Made by a program: the position numbers and the translations under genes
Shown here: positions 43,712 to 52,817 of the stretch, in pieces
How the letters are laid out: the number at the start of each line of letters is the position of its first letter
How positions within the stretch are numbered: position 1 is the first letter of the stretch
Notes under the pieces: model-generated
Database searches by the model: none
What the model saw: only the letters and a program-made list of their open reading frames with translations
What the model was told of the DNA's origin: nothing
Assembly (NCBI GenBank): GCA_030041515.1
Contig: JASHNS010000001.1
Location: 36,005 to 100,004 of the forward strand
Length of the DNA stretch: 64,000 nt
Direction of reading: 5' to 3'
Origin: Acidobacteriaceae bacterium
Lineage (GTDB): Bacteria; Acidobacteriota; Terriglobia; Terriglobales; Acidobacteriaceae

Positions 43712-45633
43712 CCATGGGGGTGGATCAGCGCGGGCGCGGCTGGCGTATCCAGCGAGGCGCAGCTCCCGCTGTTAGCGCGCAGCCAGTGTTCCGCGACTAC
43801 AAGGCTGAACAAAATCTTGTGGTTGTCCTCGGCACCCGATTGATGGTCGCGCAGAAGTTGTTGCACGCGCTCAGGGCGAAGAAATGCGTAGAGGTGAGAG
43901 TTGTCGTCCGCGAAAAGGTCGTTCATCTGGCTTGTCTGGATCTGCTTAAACCACTGGTCGACCACGTTCGATGCGAAGCCGCGCTTCTTCCTCTGGACGA
44001 CTGCCGACGGCAGAAAACGGCGGCAGACCCGTCGATGAAGCCACTTGCGAGACCCTGAACGGACCTTGTAGTCGGCGGTCAGGCGCTCTGCGTACTCGAC
44101 AATCTCCCGATCGAGATAGGGAACGCGCGCTTCCAGGCTGTGCGCCATCGATAATTTGTCGGAATACATTAATAGCTCATCCGGTAGTGTGGATCTCATC
44201 TCAAGAAATTGCAGGCCGCCGAGTTCGTCAGTGCCTCGCATGAGAGGCGCGAAGTCCTGCCAGGCCCGCAGCATGCCATTGCCAGCATCTGCCGGCAGCA
44301 GATCTGTCCTGAAAAGAGCGTCGACAGTAGTTCCCGGCAGAAGCGACAGGACGTTTTGATAGCGCTCCAACCGGCTTACCGTATCCAGCGAACGAACTGC
44401 GCGTTTCAGTCCTTCGTTTCTGGGTACGCGGAACACCATCTCGCGAAGAGGACGGCGCAAAGCTGTGGGGATTCGGCTCCAGTAGTCACCATAGCGCACG
44501 CCGAGATGTCGCCGGTACCCGCCAAAAAGCTCGTCCGGCCCCTGGCCGCAAAGAACAACCTTAACGTCCTGCCGCGCCCGGGCGCATACGAAATACATGG
44601 GGACAATGGACGAGGTTGCTACCGGTTCCTCCAGCGACGCGATGATTTTTGGGAGCGCGGCCTCAAAGGTCGAGTGGTCCAACAGCACAGGGGTGTGTTG
44701 TGAAAACAGGATGCCGGCAGTCTGCGCAGCATCGACGAGTTCATCATCAGAAAAGCTGGACCCATAGCCCACCGTGTAGGTCCGCCATGATTTCCCATGG
44801 AGATTCATCAGGGCAAGCAGCAACGCGGAATCGATGCCGCCGCTCAACAGTAATCCCACCGGCACATCGCTCAGCAGATGCCGCTTCACGGAACGGGTAT
44901 AGAGGGCCAGAAGCTCTTCCGTCGCCTCCTCCGGAGAAGGCGGGTGGGAAAATGGCTCCGGGGTAAACCGATACCACAGACGTGTCGTGCATTCTCCATT
45001 TTCGGCAACCAGCAGAGAACCCGGCGCCAATTTGTGGACGCCCTGATAAAGCGTGTAAGGCGAAGGCGTGAACCTGTGCCTCAGAAACAGATTGAGGGCG
45101 ACGGGATCGATCGAGGGCGGAGCGCCAACTCCCTGGTTTACCGCCCGGATCTCGGAACCGAAAAACAGGCGGTCTCCATGGATGCGGTAGTACACAGGTT
45201 TGATCCCGAATGGATCACGGGCCACGAGCAGCCTTTGGCGGCGGCGGTCCCAGATCGCCACACCGAACATCCCATTCAGGTGATTGAAGACGTCATCGCC
45301 CCACTCCTTGTATCCATGAACAATCACTTCGGTGTCGGAGCGAGTACGAAAGATGTGGCCTCGGGCTTCCAATCTCTCTTTCAATTCGGGGAAGTTGTAG
45401 ATCTCGCCGTTGAATACCACCCACGTGGTGCCCTCGGCATCAGACATCGGCTGATGTCCACCCTCCAGATCGATGATGGACAGCCGGCGAAAGCCGAGGC
45501 CCAGGGGTCCATCGAGGTAAAAGCCCTCGTCATCAGGACCGCGGTGGCGCATGGTTGACGCCATCCGCTGGAGGGCGCCGCGCTCGACTTTCTCCGCGTC
45601 GCGATAGTTATATTGTCCGCAAATGCCGCACAT
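43708..45633 (-). CDS. Asparagine synthase (glutamine-hydrolysing) family amidotransferase 1
   Basis: The 641-residue protein has an intact class II glutaminase domain with nucleophile Cys2 (MCGICGQYN), GFRRLSIIDLEGGHQP and VVFNGEIYNFPELKE, followed by the synthetase domain with PP-loop LLSGGIDSALLLAL. It would amidate a carboxylate by way of an acyl-AMP, using glutamine-derived ammonia. In exopolysaccharide loci such proteins are believed to amidate uronic-acid or aminoacyl substituents. It is followed by a coupled GT1 gene and preceded, 38 bases away, by an alpha/alpha-barrel gene. Confidence 0.9.
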   Translation of the reverse strand: MCGICGQYNYRDAEKVERGALQRMASTMRHRGPDDEGFYLDGPLGLGFRRLSIIDLEGGHQPMSDAEGTTWVVFNGEIYNFPELKERLEARGHIFRTRSDTEVIVHGYKEWGDDVFNHLNGMFGVAIWDRRRQRLLVARDPFGIKPVYYRIHGDRLFFGSEIRAVNQGVGAPPSIDPVALNLFLRHRFTPSPYTLYQGVHKLAPGSLLVAENGECTTRLWYRFTPEPFSHPPSPEEATEELLALYTRSVKRHLLSDVPVGLLLSGGIDSALLLALMNLHGKSWRTYTVGYGSSFSDDELVDAAQTAGILFSQHTPVLLDHSTFEAALPKIIASLEEPVATSSIVPMYFVCARARQDVKVVLCGQGPDELFGGYRRHLGVRYGDYWSRIPTALRRPLREMVFRVPRNEGLKRAVRSLDTVSRLERYQNVLSLLPGTTVDALFRTDLLPADAGNGMLRAWQDFAPLMRGTDELGGLQFLEMRSTLPDELLMYSDKLSMAHSLEARVPYLDREIVEYAERLTADYKVRSGSRKWLHRRVCRRFLPSAVVQRKKRGFASNVVDQWFKQIQTSQMNDLFADDNSHLYAFLRPERVQQLLRDHQSGAEDNHKILFSLVVAEHWLRANSGSCASLDTPAAPALIHPHG

Positions 45634-45671
45634 TGTGCCGGTGTCCTGTTGAATTCGCCAAAGAGCGAAGG

Positions 45672-46970
45672 CTAGGGGTTAGTGGAGACCAGGAGGAGAC
45701 AGAGGCTTCTGAAGAGCTGTGAGGAGGCCCAGCGGTGCATGGGTGTATTATCCCAGCCAAAATACAGACGGCGGCTGCGAAATGAGCCCTCCTTCGTCTG
45801 CCAGTTGGCCAGGATGTCATCGAGAACCGTGCGGAGCCGCGCGTCCAGCTGCGGGAATCGGCCGCGAAGCAGCACGGCCAGATTGATGCACTCGGCATAA
45901 TCGTAAAGTTCGCGACGATAGACGACGAAACGAGGAGCCCGCGCAAATGGCTGAGGCAATCCGTGCTCATCGAATAGATTGCGAACGTAGAAGGCCACTC
46001 CGCGCTCAATTGCCTGCGTGCAATCTCTGTTACCGGTGAGAACCTCTATTTTCGCAAGAGCTTTCAAGACGAAACAAGTGTGGAAGTGATCAATAAAGGA
46101 TCGTTTCCCATCTACGGAATAATACCAGGAGCCGTCAGGGTTCTGGTTTTCAAGCACAAAGTTCAGATTTCTCTGGGCAGCATCCAGGTAACTATCGTCC
46201 GAGAATTCGACGGCTGCATTTGTCAGCAGATACGCCCGGTAGGCGTTGGCGTTGAGCACGAAATGGCCATGTTCGGGTAGAGGGCTGTACGAACAGGATG
46301 CAGCGCGGTCCGAGGTTGGAATCTCGTCATAATGGAGGAGGGCGTGCTGGGCGATCGAACGCATGACCTGTCGCCACTCCTGCCGGGAATCTATGCGGTA
46401 GACGTCCTGGAATGCCTCATACACGTAGGGAACGGTCGTGATCAGCGGAGTACCGGGTTGAACCGTACCGCAAACAGTTTCCCAATAGAAGGGATAACCC
46501 CAGCTATATTCTTCGTACCCAGGGCAGCGGGTCTGCTGGAGGACATTGAGGAAATGCACGGCCCGCGCTTGGTAGCGGGAGTCACCGGTCACCCGCGCCA
46601 AAAATGCAAACCCCATGGCAAAGTGGGCGTCCGCGATGGGAAAACGCTGTGGTTTCCAAAAGAGCCGCCGCGCCGATGGACACAAGGCCTCAGAGAACAC
46701 CATCGGCAGAACCGCAAGGGTTCCGAGCCTGGGACGCTCATAATAAAGCCGCTTGGCCCACCTACCGAAGTTGCTTGCATAGTAGGTCTGGAAGTCAAGG
46801 GATTCCTCACCGTAAGAGTCCAGCCAGGTGATAAACCGGGCGACGGACGCCCAGATCGGGTTGTGAGCCAACAGGGATCCCTTTTGGGTGCCGTCAAGTG
46901 CGGGAGCATTATCGATTGCCGTGTGCATCGGGAGCTTCGACGGGCGCGGGGGTGAAGGCATAGGCGGCAT
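45672..46970 (-). CDS. Uncharacterised alpha/alpha-barrel protein, copy 1
   Basis: The 432-residue protein looks like an alpha/alpha toroid. Repeated helical segments contain NLNFVLENQNPDGSWYYSVDG and NTPMHRWASSQL, and the DGSW turn recalls QW repeats of terpene-cyclase-like barrels and of epimerase/lyase barrels. It is conserved full-length in a second copy at 52818-54089, for example RRLFWKPQRFPIADAH, HFHTCFVLKALAKIEVLTGN and YRRELYDYAECINLA. No signal peptide is obvious. Each copy lies close to an asparagine-synthase homologue. Glycan epimerase, lyase or cyclase activity are possibilities; I cannot assign a function. Confidence 0.65.
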   Translation of the reverse strand: MPPMPSPPRPSKLPMHTAIDNAPALDGTQKGSLLAHNPIWASVARFITWLDSYGEESLDFQTYYASNFGRWAKRLYYERPRLGTLAVLPMVFSEALCPSARRLFWKPQRFPIADAHFAMGFAFLARVTGDSRYQARAVHFLNVLQQTRCPGYEEYSWGYPFYWETVCGTVQPGTPLITTVPYVYEAFQDVYRIDSRQEWRQVMRSIAQHALLHYDEIPTSDRAASCSYSPLPEHGHFVLNANAYRAYLLTNAAVEFSDDSYLDAAQRNLNFVLENQNPDGSWYYSVDGKRSFIDHFHTCFVLKALAKIEVLTGNRDCTQAIERGVAFYVRNLFDEHGLPQPFARAPRFVVYRRELYDYAECINLAVLLRGRFPQLDARLRTVLDDILANWQTKEGSFRSRRLYFGWDNTPMHRWASSQLFRSLCLLLVSTNP

Positions 46971-47055
46971 CTGAGGAGCCTTCCGGTTGGGATATCCGTT
47001 CCAGCATACGGCTACCGTACCTGGGTTGACAATTATAAAGTTGTTATATGGCGAT

Positions 47056-48861
47056 CTATTGGAAAGGCTGAACCGTCGTTGGATTGTGCGGTGGGCGTCT
47101 GAGCATGGCTGTAGCCATCTCCAGGAGTAGCGGGTGTTTGCTGATGTGGTTATCTCGTAACTCCGAAAGGCGTCTCCGGATGAAGGCCCGCACGTTGTGC
47201 CTCAGACTCAGAGAGGCGGGTTCATGGCTGGTTTGGGGGCAACGAATCGAGAAAGAATTAGTGGCTCCCGGAGGAAGGACAACGAAAATGCGAGCTTCCG
47301 CAGGATCGACCCGGCGTACATCCTCCGTATGCGCATTGTGCTCTAGAACCCCGGATTGCCCATTGAAACCAGGGAATGCCCACTCGAGTTGGACAAGCTG
47401 TTGGGAACGGGACTGGTTCGTGAGTTGCACCGTTCCTGAGAATGACTTCACACAAAGGGTGCCCTGCACGTCGACGCGATGAAGAACCGATCTCTGAACG
47501 GCCGTACCGGCACTGCACCAGTTGATATCAGGCGCTAATCTGTTGATGCGGCCTACTGCGTCGATCAGATCATCGGGCCTCCTGAAGGCATCGTGGTGCT
47601 CGCAGATCAGAACCGGCACGCCAAAAAACAACCGGAACGCGATATCCGCGTCCTGCGTAAAAATGCCGGTTCTGCGGAGAAAGAGCGGGAATCCGGAGAA
47701 GCACAGCACCGCTGGCTGCACCAACTCGCGAAGTTTCAGCCGCGCTGGTTGCCCTTGAGGCTGCGCGTTCGAATTTACCGCCGCATCAAAATTGTGAGAA
47801 CGAAGGGCGGCCATGGCCTCGATCGAAAATCTCCCCTGCGGAAAAATCATCACTCGATCGCAGGGCACGCTCGTTATCTCGCCGTGGGCTGAAATGCGAT
47901 TCTCCGCAGTTCGAATCATCGCAGTCAGTCGTGATGGATCGCGGGAAGCAAATTCCGCTTCAGTGTGATCGTTTCCGTGAAAGCAGATAGAAAGCCGATC
48001 GGAGTGTTCGCGGAAGAGCTTCGTGACCCGCGGCGAGCTGCGGCGGAAATTATGGGGAATGAAAGCAATCGTCGTGCTGAAATGATGTTTTTCCATCAAT
48101 CGCAGGAGGCATTCGTAATTCAGGAAGCCATAGTTCGGGCAAAGTAGCGGATCGTCTACAGTTACACATGCATAATTCTGCACAGGATGCCAGCATCGAT
48201 CGCGGAAAATATGCCGCATTGCGATGGCATGAGGAACCAGCCGTGAAAACGATTGGCTCATCCAGGCGTCGCCTGCTTCGGCATCAAGATCGACTACATC
48301 TTCGCTGCCGACAAGAAAGACTTCGGAGTTGTCTAATCGGACGGCTGCGACATGAACTTGCCGACCGATGGTAATGAGCTCTCGGCAGCCATGTTCGGTA
48401 TGGGAAAAAACCCGGTCGTTCACTCGATCGACTGTTCCCAGGGAGATTCCTGAGAAGGGGCCGCAGATCTCCCGAGAGTTTGCAGCAACAACGTATGCAT
48501 CAACTCCCTCGGGAACTGGAAGCACCGCCTGGACGCAGTCGGCCGTGAGCATTCTGATGAGCGAAGAATGAAAGGAGTCGACACGCACGGCATGGACCAG
48601 GACGTTCCTGAATGGTGAGACGAGCGAGGCAAGGCGCTCCGTGCAGCGAAGCTGTCCATCCGTCCACCCCCTGATGACCTCTGGATTGATCAGCAGGCAG
48701 CCTGGTTCTTCTGCACATTCGGAGGTAAAAGATGCCGGCAGAGAACCGGTCGCAGGGGGCAGCGCGACCGGAACACAAGCGACTCCAAAATGCTGCGCGA
48801 GCCGGATCAGGCGCGCATCTTCCTTCCTTAACTCACCCCAATAAGGAACAACCAAAGTCAC
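47056..48861 (-). CDS. Polysaccharide deacetylase-like protein, copy 2
   Basis: A GTG at 48861 overlapping the acyltransferase stop (GTGA) gives 601 residues starting VTLVVPYWGELRKEDARL; the frame opens at 48990 but that part lies within the upstream gene. A central domain has the deacetylase-like acidic motif CVTVDDPLL and the His motif ICFHGNDHTEAEF, with FSTTIAFIPHNF between them. The N-terminal 250 residues and a C-terminal beta-rich part are not recognised. It is a likely carbohydrate esterase or amidase of the glycan pathway, only distantly related to the gene at 27979. Confidence 0.6.
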   Translation of the reverse strand: MTLVVPYWGELRKEDARLIRLAQHFGVACVPVALPPATGSLPASFTSECAEEPGCLLINPEVIRGWTDGQLRCTERLASLVSPFRNVLVHAVRVDSFHSSLIRMLTADCVQAVLPVPEGVDAYVVAANSREICGPFSGISLGTVDRVNDRVFSHTEHGCRELITIGRQVHVAAVRLDNSEVFLVGSEDVVDLDAEAGDAWMSQSFSRLVPHAIAMRHIFRDRCWHPVQNYACVTVDDPLLCPNYGFLNYECLLRLMEKHHFSTTIAFIPHNFRRSSPRVTKLFREHSDRLSICFHGNDHTEAEFASRDPSRLTAMIRTAENRISAHGEITSVPCDRVMIFPQGRFSIEAMAALRSHNFDAAVNSNAQPQGQPARLKLRELVQPAVLCFSGFPLFLRRTGIFTQDADIAFRLFFGVPVLICEHHDAFRRPDDLIDAVGRINRLAPDINWCSAGTAVQRSVLHRVDVQGTLCVKSFSGTVQLTNQSRSQQLVQLEWAFPGFNGQSGVLEHNAHTEDVRRVDPAEARIFVVLPPGATNSFSIRCPQTSHEPASLSLRHNVRAFIRRRLSELRDNHISKHPLLLEMATAMLRRPPHNPTTVQPFQ

Positions 48862-49394
48862 GGTCTGCTCTCTTGAATTACGGTGTTGCCGCGTTTCGGG
48901 CTCGCGGTCTGTGCCGGCCGCCCAGGAAGCGGTCGCAGTTTGCGTGTGAATTCCTGCAGCGGAATCTCCGGCCCCAGTGGGATCCCACATTGCGCCACAG
49001 GAGCGGCAGGATTCCCCTGCACCATCGTGAAAGGCGGAACAGATCGTGTCACGACGCTGCCGGCCGCTACGACGGCGCCTTCACCTACGACCACTCCAGG
49101 CAGAATCAGCGCTCCGGCCCCGATAAACGCATCACGGCCAATCCTGACTCCCTCAACTTCGCGGAAGTGGGCGAGTATGGTTACGCGGAGGCTTATGACA
49201 CAACGATCTTCCAGCGTAATTGCAAACGGTCGGGACGTATCCAACACGACGTCATACCCGACCCATACACCTTCTCCGATGTTCACGCCGCGCGCGCGAT
49301 GCAGCGCGACGCGAAGGCTCTTTGCTCCTGGAGCTGCCCGAGCCACGTGCTGCAGGACCCGATTGATCATTCCGCGAAGGGGAAACTCTTTCAT
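48858..49394 (-). CDS. Hexapeptide acyltransferase, copy 2
   Basis: The 178-residue left-handed beta-helix protein is a paralogue of the one at 39130. Shared landmarks are LRVALHRARGVNIGEGVWVGYDVVLDT, AFIGAGALILPGVVVGEGAVVAAGSVVTRSVPP and MVQGNPAAPVAQCG. It lies ten bases downstream of an ACP gene, as copy 1 also lies beside an ACP gene, so acyl-ACP is a likely donor. Its stop overlaps the next start (GTGA). Confidence 0.82.
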   Translation of the reverse strand: MKEFPLRGMINRVLQHVARAAPGAKSLRVALHRARGVNIGEGVWVGYDVVLDTSRPFAITLEDRCVISLRVTILAHFREVEGVRIGRDAFIGAGALILPGVVVGEGAVVAAGSVVTRSVPPFTMVQGNPAAPVAQCGIPLGPEIPLQEFTRKLRPLPGRPAQTASPKRGNTVIQESRP

Positions 49395-49404
49395 GGCCGT
49401 GTGC

Positions 49405-49650
49405 TCAGCGAACTGTCGAATCTGACGCCAGTAGATAATCGCGAAATGACGCGAAGGAATCGAGATTCGCGAGGACTTCCGGATCGATTTCGCACGCGAA
49501 TTCTTCCTGGATAAGTGCGGCCAGCGTGACGGTGGACAGTGAATCCCAGATGCCGACCGAACCCGCGGTTGCCGTGAGGATTTCTTCTTCTGTCAGAGTC
49601 GGGAATACTACCGCGAAGCAGCGGACCAGACGCTCTTGCCGATCAGGCAT
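49405..49650 (-). CDS. Acyl carrier protein, copy 2 (FkbH partner)
   Basis: From the ATG at 49650 the protein has 81 residues and overlaps the FkbH stop by eight bases. The attachment motif is GIWDSLSTVTL (Ser37). ACPs directly coupled to FkbH receive the glyceryl group from 1,3-bisphosphoglycerate as a thioester. The hexapeptide acyltransferase that follows could pass the group to a sugar or lipid. A start further upstream (49665) is possible. Confidence 0.85.
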   Translation of the reverse strand: MPDRQERLVRCFAVVFPTLTEEEILTATAGSVGIWDSLSTVTLAALIQEEFACEIDPEVLANLDSFASFRDYLLASDSTVR

Positions 49651-51379
49651 GCACACCCACCTCAATTTGATGAAATAGCTTCGGCGCCTGGGCGCAAAAC
49701 GTGTCCTTTGTCAGTGTCACGGGCGTCTGGAGCGAATCAGTGAAAACTTTCAGGAAGTCCTGCATCGGTCCGTTCCGCGCTGTGGCGGTGAAATCGAATG
49801 TGATCTCATCCACTCCGGTCTCATCAAACAAGTATCGGAGGCATTGATATTCAATCCGACGTGAAAATGCCCTGCAGCTCATCACCCAGCTGTGGACCTG
49901 AACGCTCCTCACGTATCTGGTTCCAAGCATAGCGGAGATTTTGCCGAGGCCTCCGTATTTGTCCTCATAGGTCGCGGACAGCAGAAAGGATGAGGCCTCC
50001 GAGAAGAAGTGGCGCCAGTCGGATTCGGAATAGCGTCTGCCGTTCAGGTTGAACTGATTTGTTTTGTTGACCAATTCGAAGGCTCGCCGATCCCCGGTGC
50101 CGGGTCCGTACTCAAACAGGATTCGTGCTTCAGCAGTTCGGAGGAAATCGTCCGAATGCGATTCCTGCATGCCGCTGTTCGCTCGCCACTTCCCAGCGTT
50201 CCGGATGCTGCTGAGGCGGAGTGAATCTTCCAGGGAGAGCGATGATTTTCCGAAGAGATCGCGCAGATCCCGCAGCAGGGCCCAGATAGCCGCGGGATCG
50301 TGTTTCGGGAACAGCCTGCAGGTCAGTTCAGGGTGTGCTGCCTGGACCTCTGCAATTTCTGCTGGGCTATCGTCGATGAACACGGCTGCCTCAGCTCCGA
50401 TATTCCAGTTGCTTAGAATGCGAGCCACTGACTGTGATTTAGCTGACCAGTGAACTTCAAACGGAAAGACGTCGTCTTTCGACAACAGAAGTTTCCGGGC
50501 TTCGAATGCGCGCGCTACGGTGCCGCCATCATTCTTGCTCGCCACGCCAATCAGCGTTCCCGATGCCGCAAGCGAAGCCAGGAACTGCTGGTAGACCCCA
50601 TGCATTTGGGAATGCCGATCGAGATCCCAGGAAATGCCTTCCACTCCGTCTTCGCCCACGATTCCGGACCAAAGCGTGTCATCAAGATCGGTGATGAGAG
50701 CCTTCATCGGCGGTCGTGGCTCGATGAGGCCACTGAGCGATTCCGCCAGAGCCGAAGCATGGCTTAACGTATAGGGAAAGCCAGTCATCAGATCTGATTT
50801 GATGTCGTATCGCTCCGCAGGCGCGGACAGCATCGCCAGATGCTGCGGGTTGAGCAGACGAATACTCGACATGCCGGCGAGAGATTCAGCAAATTGAGCG
50901 ACGATGCGGTACAGTTGCGCTTCTGGAAGTGCCCGCTCGATGGGGCGCGACGTGAAAGCAGGAGGAAGCGGTAATGTTGGCAGGGATACCGAGACCGTGA
51001 CTTCGCGAGCAGCTTTCTCGATTGAGCTCTGAAGTCTTTGCGCCGCGGCTTGTGCTGTGCCCGTAATGTCCGCCAGATCTGCGGCACGCCACCCGCCGAG
51101 CGTGCGAATCCCTAGTCGAGGATCCAGATCACTCCACTCGACGACCACTGCCACACCATCCACTTCTGAAGGTGTGAGTCGTTCGAGATTCCCTGCAAGA
51201 TCACCGAACAAGCCTGCGCGAATCTCAACACGGATTTCGGGGAAACGCAGGCGGAGGTGCGCGGCCAGGAATGTCTGGAGATGGAGTGGCGTAAAACCAC
51301 AGGCAAGGAAGGCCGTATAATTCCGTGATCCTTCGCCTGCCGGCGATTGAATTAGTTTTAGCGCGTCTACGAGCTTCAT
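49643..51379 (-). CDS. FkbH-like HAD-IIIC phosphatase (glyceryl-ACP synthase type)
   Basis: The 578-residue protein has an N-terminal extension, a HAD domain with ALITDLDDTLWSGIVGEDG, VASKND and AAVFIDDSPAEI, and a C-terminal GNAT-like part (FELVNKTNQFNLNGRRYSESDW). This is the FkbH architecture. FkbH proteins dephosphorylate 1,3-bisphosphoglycerate and load D-glycerate onto an ACP. The coupled ACP gene overlaps its stop. In polyketide pathways the unit becomes methoxymalonyl-ACP, but none of the partner dehydrogenases is here, so a glyceryl or lactyl-like substituent on the glycan is inferred. Confidence 0.87.
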   Translation of the reverse strand: MKLVDALKLIQSPAGEGSRNYTAFLACGFTPLHLQTFLAAHLRLRFPEIRVEIRAGLFGDLAGNLERLTPSEVDGVAVVVEWSDLDPRLGIRTLGGWRAADLADITGTAQAAAQRLQSSIEKAAREVTVSVSLPTLPLPPAFTSRPIERALPEAQLYRIVAQFAESLAGMSSIRLLNPQHLAMLSAPAERYDIKSDLMTGFPYTLSHASALAESLSGLIEPRPPMKALITDLDDTLWSGIVGEDGVEGISWDLDRHSQMHGVYQQFLASLAASGTLIGVASKNDGGTVARAFEARKLLLSKDDVFPFEVHWSAKSQSVARILSNWNIGAEAAVFIDDSPAEIAEVQAAHPELTCRLFPKHDPAAIWALLRDLRDLFGKSSLSLEDSLRLSSIRNAGKWRANSGMQESHSDDFLRTAEARILFEYGPGTGDRRAFELVNKTNQFNLNGRRYSESDWRHFFSEASSFLLSATYEDKYGGLGKISAMLGTRYVRSVQVHSWVMSCRAFSRRIEYQCLRYLFDETGVDEITFDFTATARNGPMQDFLKVFTDSLQTPVTLTKDTFCAQAPKLFHQIEVGVHA

Positions 51380-51405
51380 CGATCGATTTCCGGAAATGTC
51401 AGCTA

Positions 51406-52719
51406 TCAGGCAAAGCTAAGCTGGCGCTCGATCTTCGACTGTTTTTGCCGGCTGATGCGCACGAGATCGACCAGGCATTGATCCTCCCGCAATACCTCAT
51501 GAACACCGCGGAACTCCGGATCGAGATTGCCAATGACAATTGTCTCTCCGTGCGCCAGAACCGCCTCTGCAGTGGACACCATCAATCGTGAGATATGAGG
51601 GATGCGGTTCAGAATGAAATCTCGGTTCGCACCCCGCAACGCGGCAAGGTTGACATTCCGATCGTAAATTCGAAGGTCGTAACCCTTTCCTATCAACCGC
51701 TCGATGACCTCGATGACGGGACTCTCGCGGAGATCATCTGTTCCCGCCTTAAAGCTGAATCCGAGTATTCCCACCCGTGGGTTCCCGGCCTCGATCACAA
51801 GACTGACTCCCCGCGCAATCTGCATTTCGTTACTGGGCAGGACAGCTTCCAGGATCGGGACCTGTAAATCGTTCATCCGCGCCTGGTAGGCCAGCGCGCG
51901 CAGGTCCTTCGGGAGGCAGGAGCCGCCAAATGCGAATCCTGGCTTTAAATAGGCCGTAGAGATGTTCAGCTTCTTGTCCTGGCAGAACACTTCCATGACC
52001 GCTTCCGCGTCGACCGCGAAAGAATCGCAAATGTTCCCGATCTCATTTGCGAAGCCGATCTTGAGCGCATGCCAGCTGTTGTCCACATATTTAATCATCT
52101 CTGCTGTATTTAGGTCGGTTCGTATCAGCGCCGCTGGCAGAAGCGCGTACAAAGTGGCGAGCAACTCACCGCTCGCCTTGTCCAGTTCACCGATCACAGT
52201 CTTCGGCGGGCACCGAAAGTCTCGCACAGCCGAACCTTCGCGCAGGAATTCCGGATTACTGCAGACGCCGAAATCTGCGCCAGCCCTCTTTTCCGAAAAC
52301 TCCTCCAGAGTGGGGATAACCACCTTGCGCATCGTTCCAGGCAGGATTGTGCTGCGAATTACCACAGTGTGCCGTTCATGTTTTGTCTGCAGCGCCTGGC
52401 CGATTTGCTCACAGATTCGCCTGATATACCGGAGATCGAGGTTCCCATTTGGTTGGCTCGGCGTTCCGACACAGATAAAAGAGATGTCGGTTGCGTAGAT
52501 TGCTTCAGAGGCATCCTGCGTGGCGCGCAGATTGCCTTTCCGGACGGACTCCTCGATGATCTCTCCAATTTCGGCTTCGACGATGGGCGAATGTCCGCAA
52601 TTGATCAGACTGACCTTCTCCGCGACCGAATCCACGCCGATCACCTGATGCCCCTCAGCTGCCAGGCACCCTGCGGATACGGCTCCAACATATCCCAAAC
52701 CAAAGATGCTGATTCTCAC
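51406..52719 (-). CDS. GDP-mannose 6-dehydrogenase-type nucleotide-sugar dehydrogenase
   Basis: The GTG at 52719, six bases after GGAG, gives 437 residues beginning RISIFGLGYVGAVSAGC; the open frame runs upstream to 52890 without further similarity. Landmarks closer to AlgD than to UDP-glucose dehydrogenase are GTPSQPNGNLDL, CSNPEFLREGSAVRDF, KYVDNSWHALKIGFANE and VFCQDKKLNIS. The active-site Cys is in FGGSCLPKD. It would oxidise GDP-mannose to GDP-mannuronate by way of a thioester. A uronic acid in the glycan fits the two amidotransferase homologues nearby. UDP-sugar specificity is the alternative. Confidence 0.87.
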   Translation of the reverse strand: MRISIFGLGYVGAVSAGCLAAEGHQVIGVDSVAEKVSLINCGHSPIVEAEIGEIIEESVRKGNLRATQDASEAIYATDISFICVGTPSQPNGNLDLRYIRRICEQIGQALQTKHERHTVVIRSTILPGTMRKVVIPTLEEFSEKRAGADFGVCSNPEFLREGSAVRDFRCPPKTVIGELDKASGELLATLYALLPAALIRTDLNTAEMIKYVDNSWHALKIGFANEIGNICDSFAVDAEAVMEVFCQDKKLNISTAYLKPGFAFGGSCLPKDLRALAYQARMNDLQVPILEAVLPSNEMQIARGVSLVIEAGNPRVGILGFSFKAGTDDLRESPVIEVIERLIGKGYDLRIYDRNVNLAALRGANRDFILNRIPHISRLMVSTAEAVLAHGETIVIGNLDPEFRGVHEVLREDQCLVDLVRISRQKQSKIERQLSFA

Positions 52720-52817
52720 AGTGCGCTCCAATTTACAGAGATCTAGTGCCTGAACCGCGCCGCTGCCGCGCCCGCTTCCCACGATCACAAGGGACGCGGG
52801 GTACAGAGAGTTTGAAC

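Noticed and set aside
47020..47060. TTGACA on the plus strand and a TATAAT-like sequence on the minus strand just upstream of the alpha/alpha-barrel gene
   Set aside because: The two boxes lie on opposite strands; on the coding (minus) strand the TATAAT at 47037-47032 has no -35 match at 16-18 bases, so I did not call a promoter.
49643..51379. Polyketide synthase extender-unit cluster
   Set aside because: FkbH and ACP are present but no ketosynthase or acyl-CoA dehydrogenase-type extender genes occur in the window.
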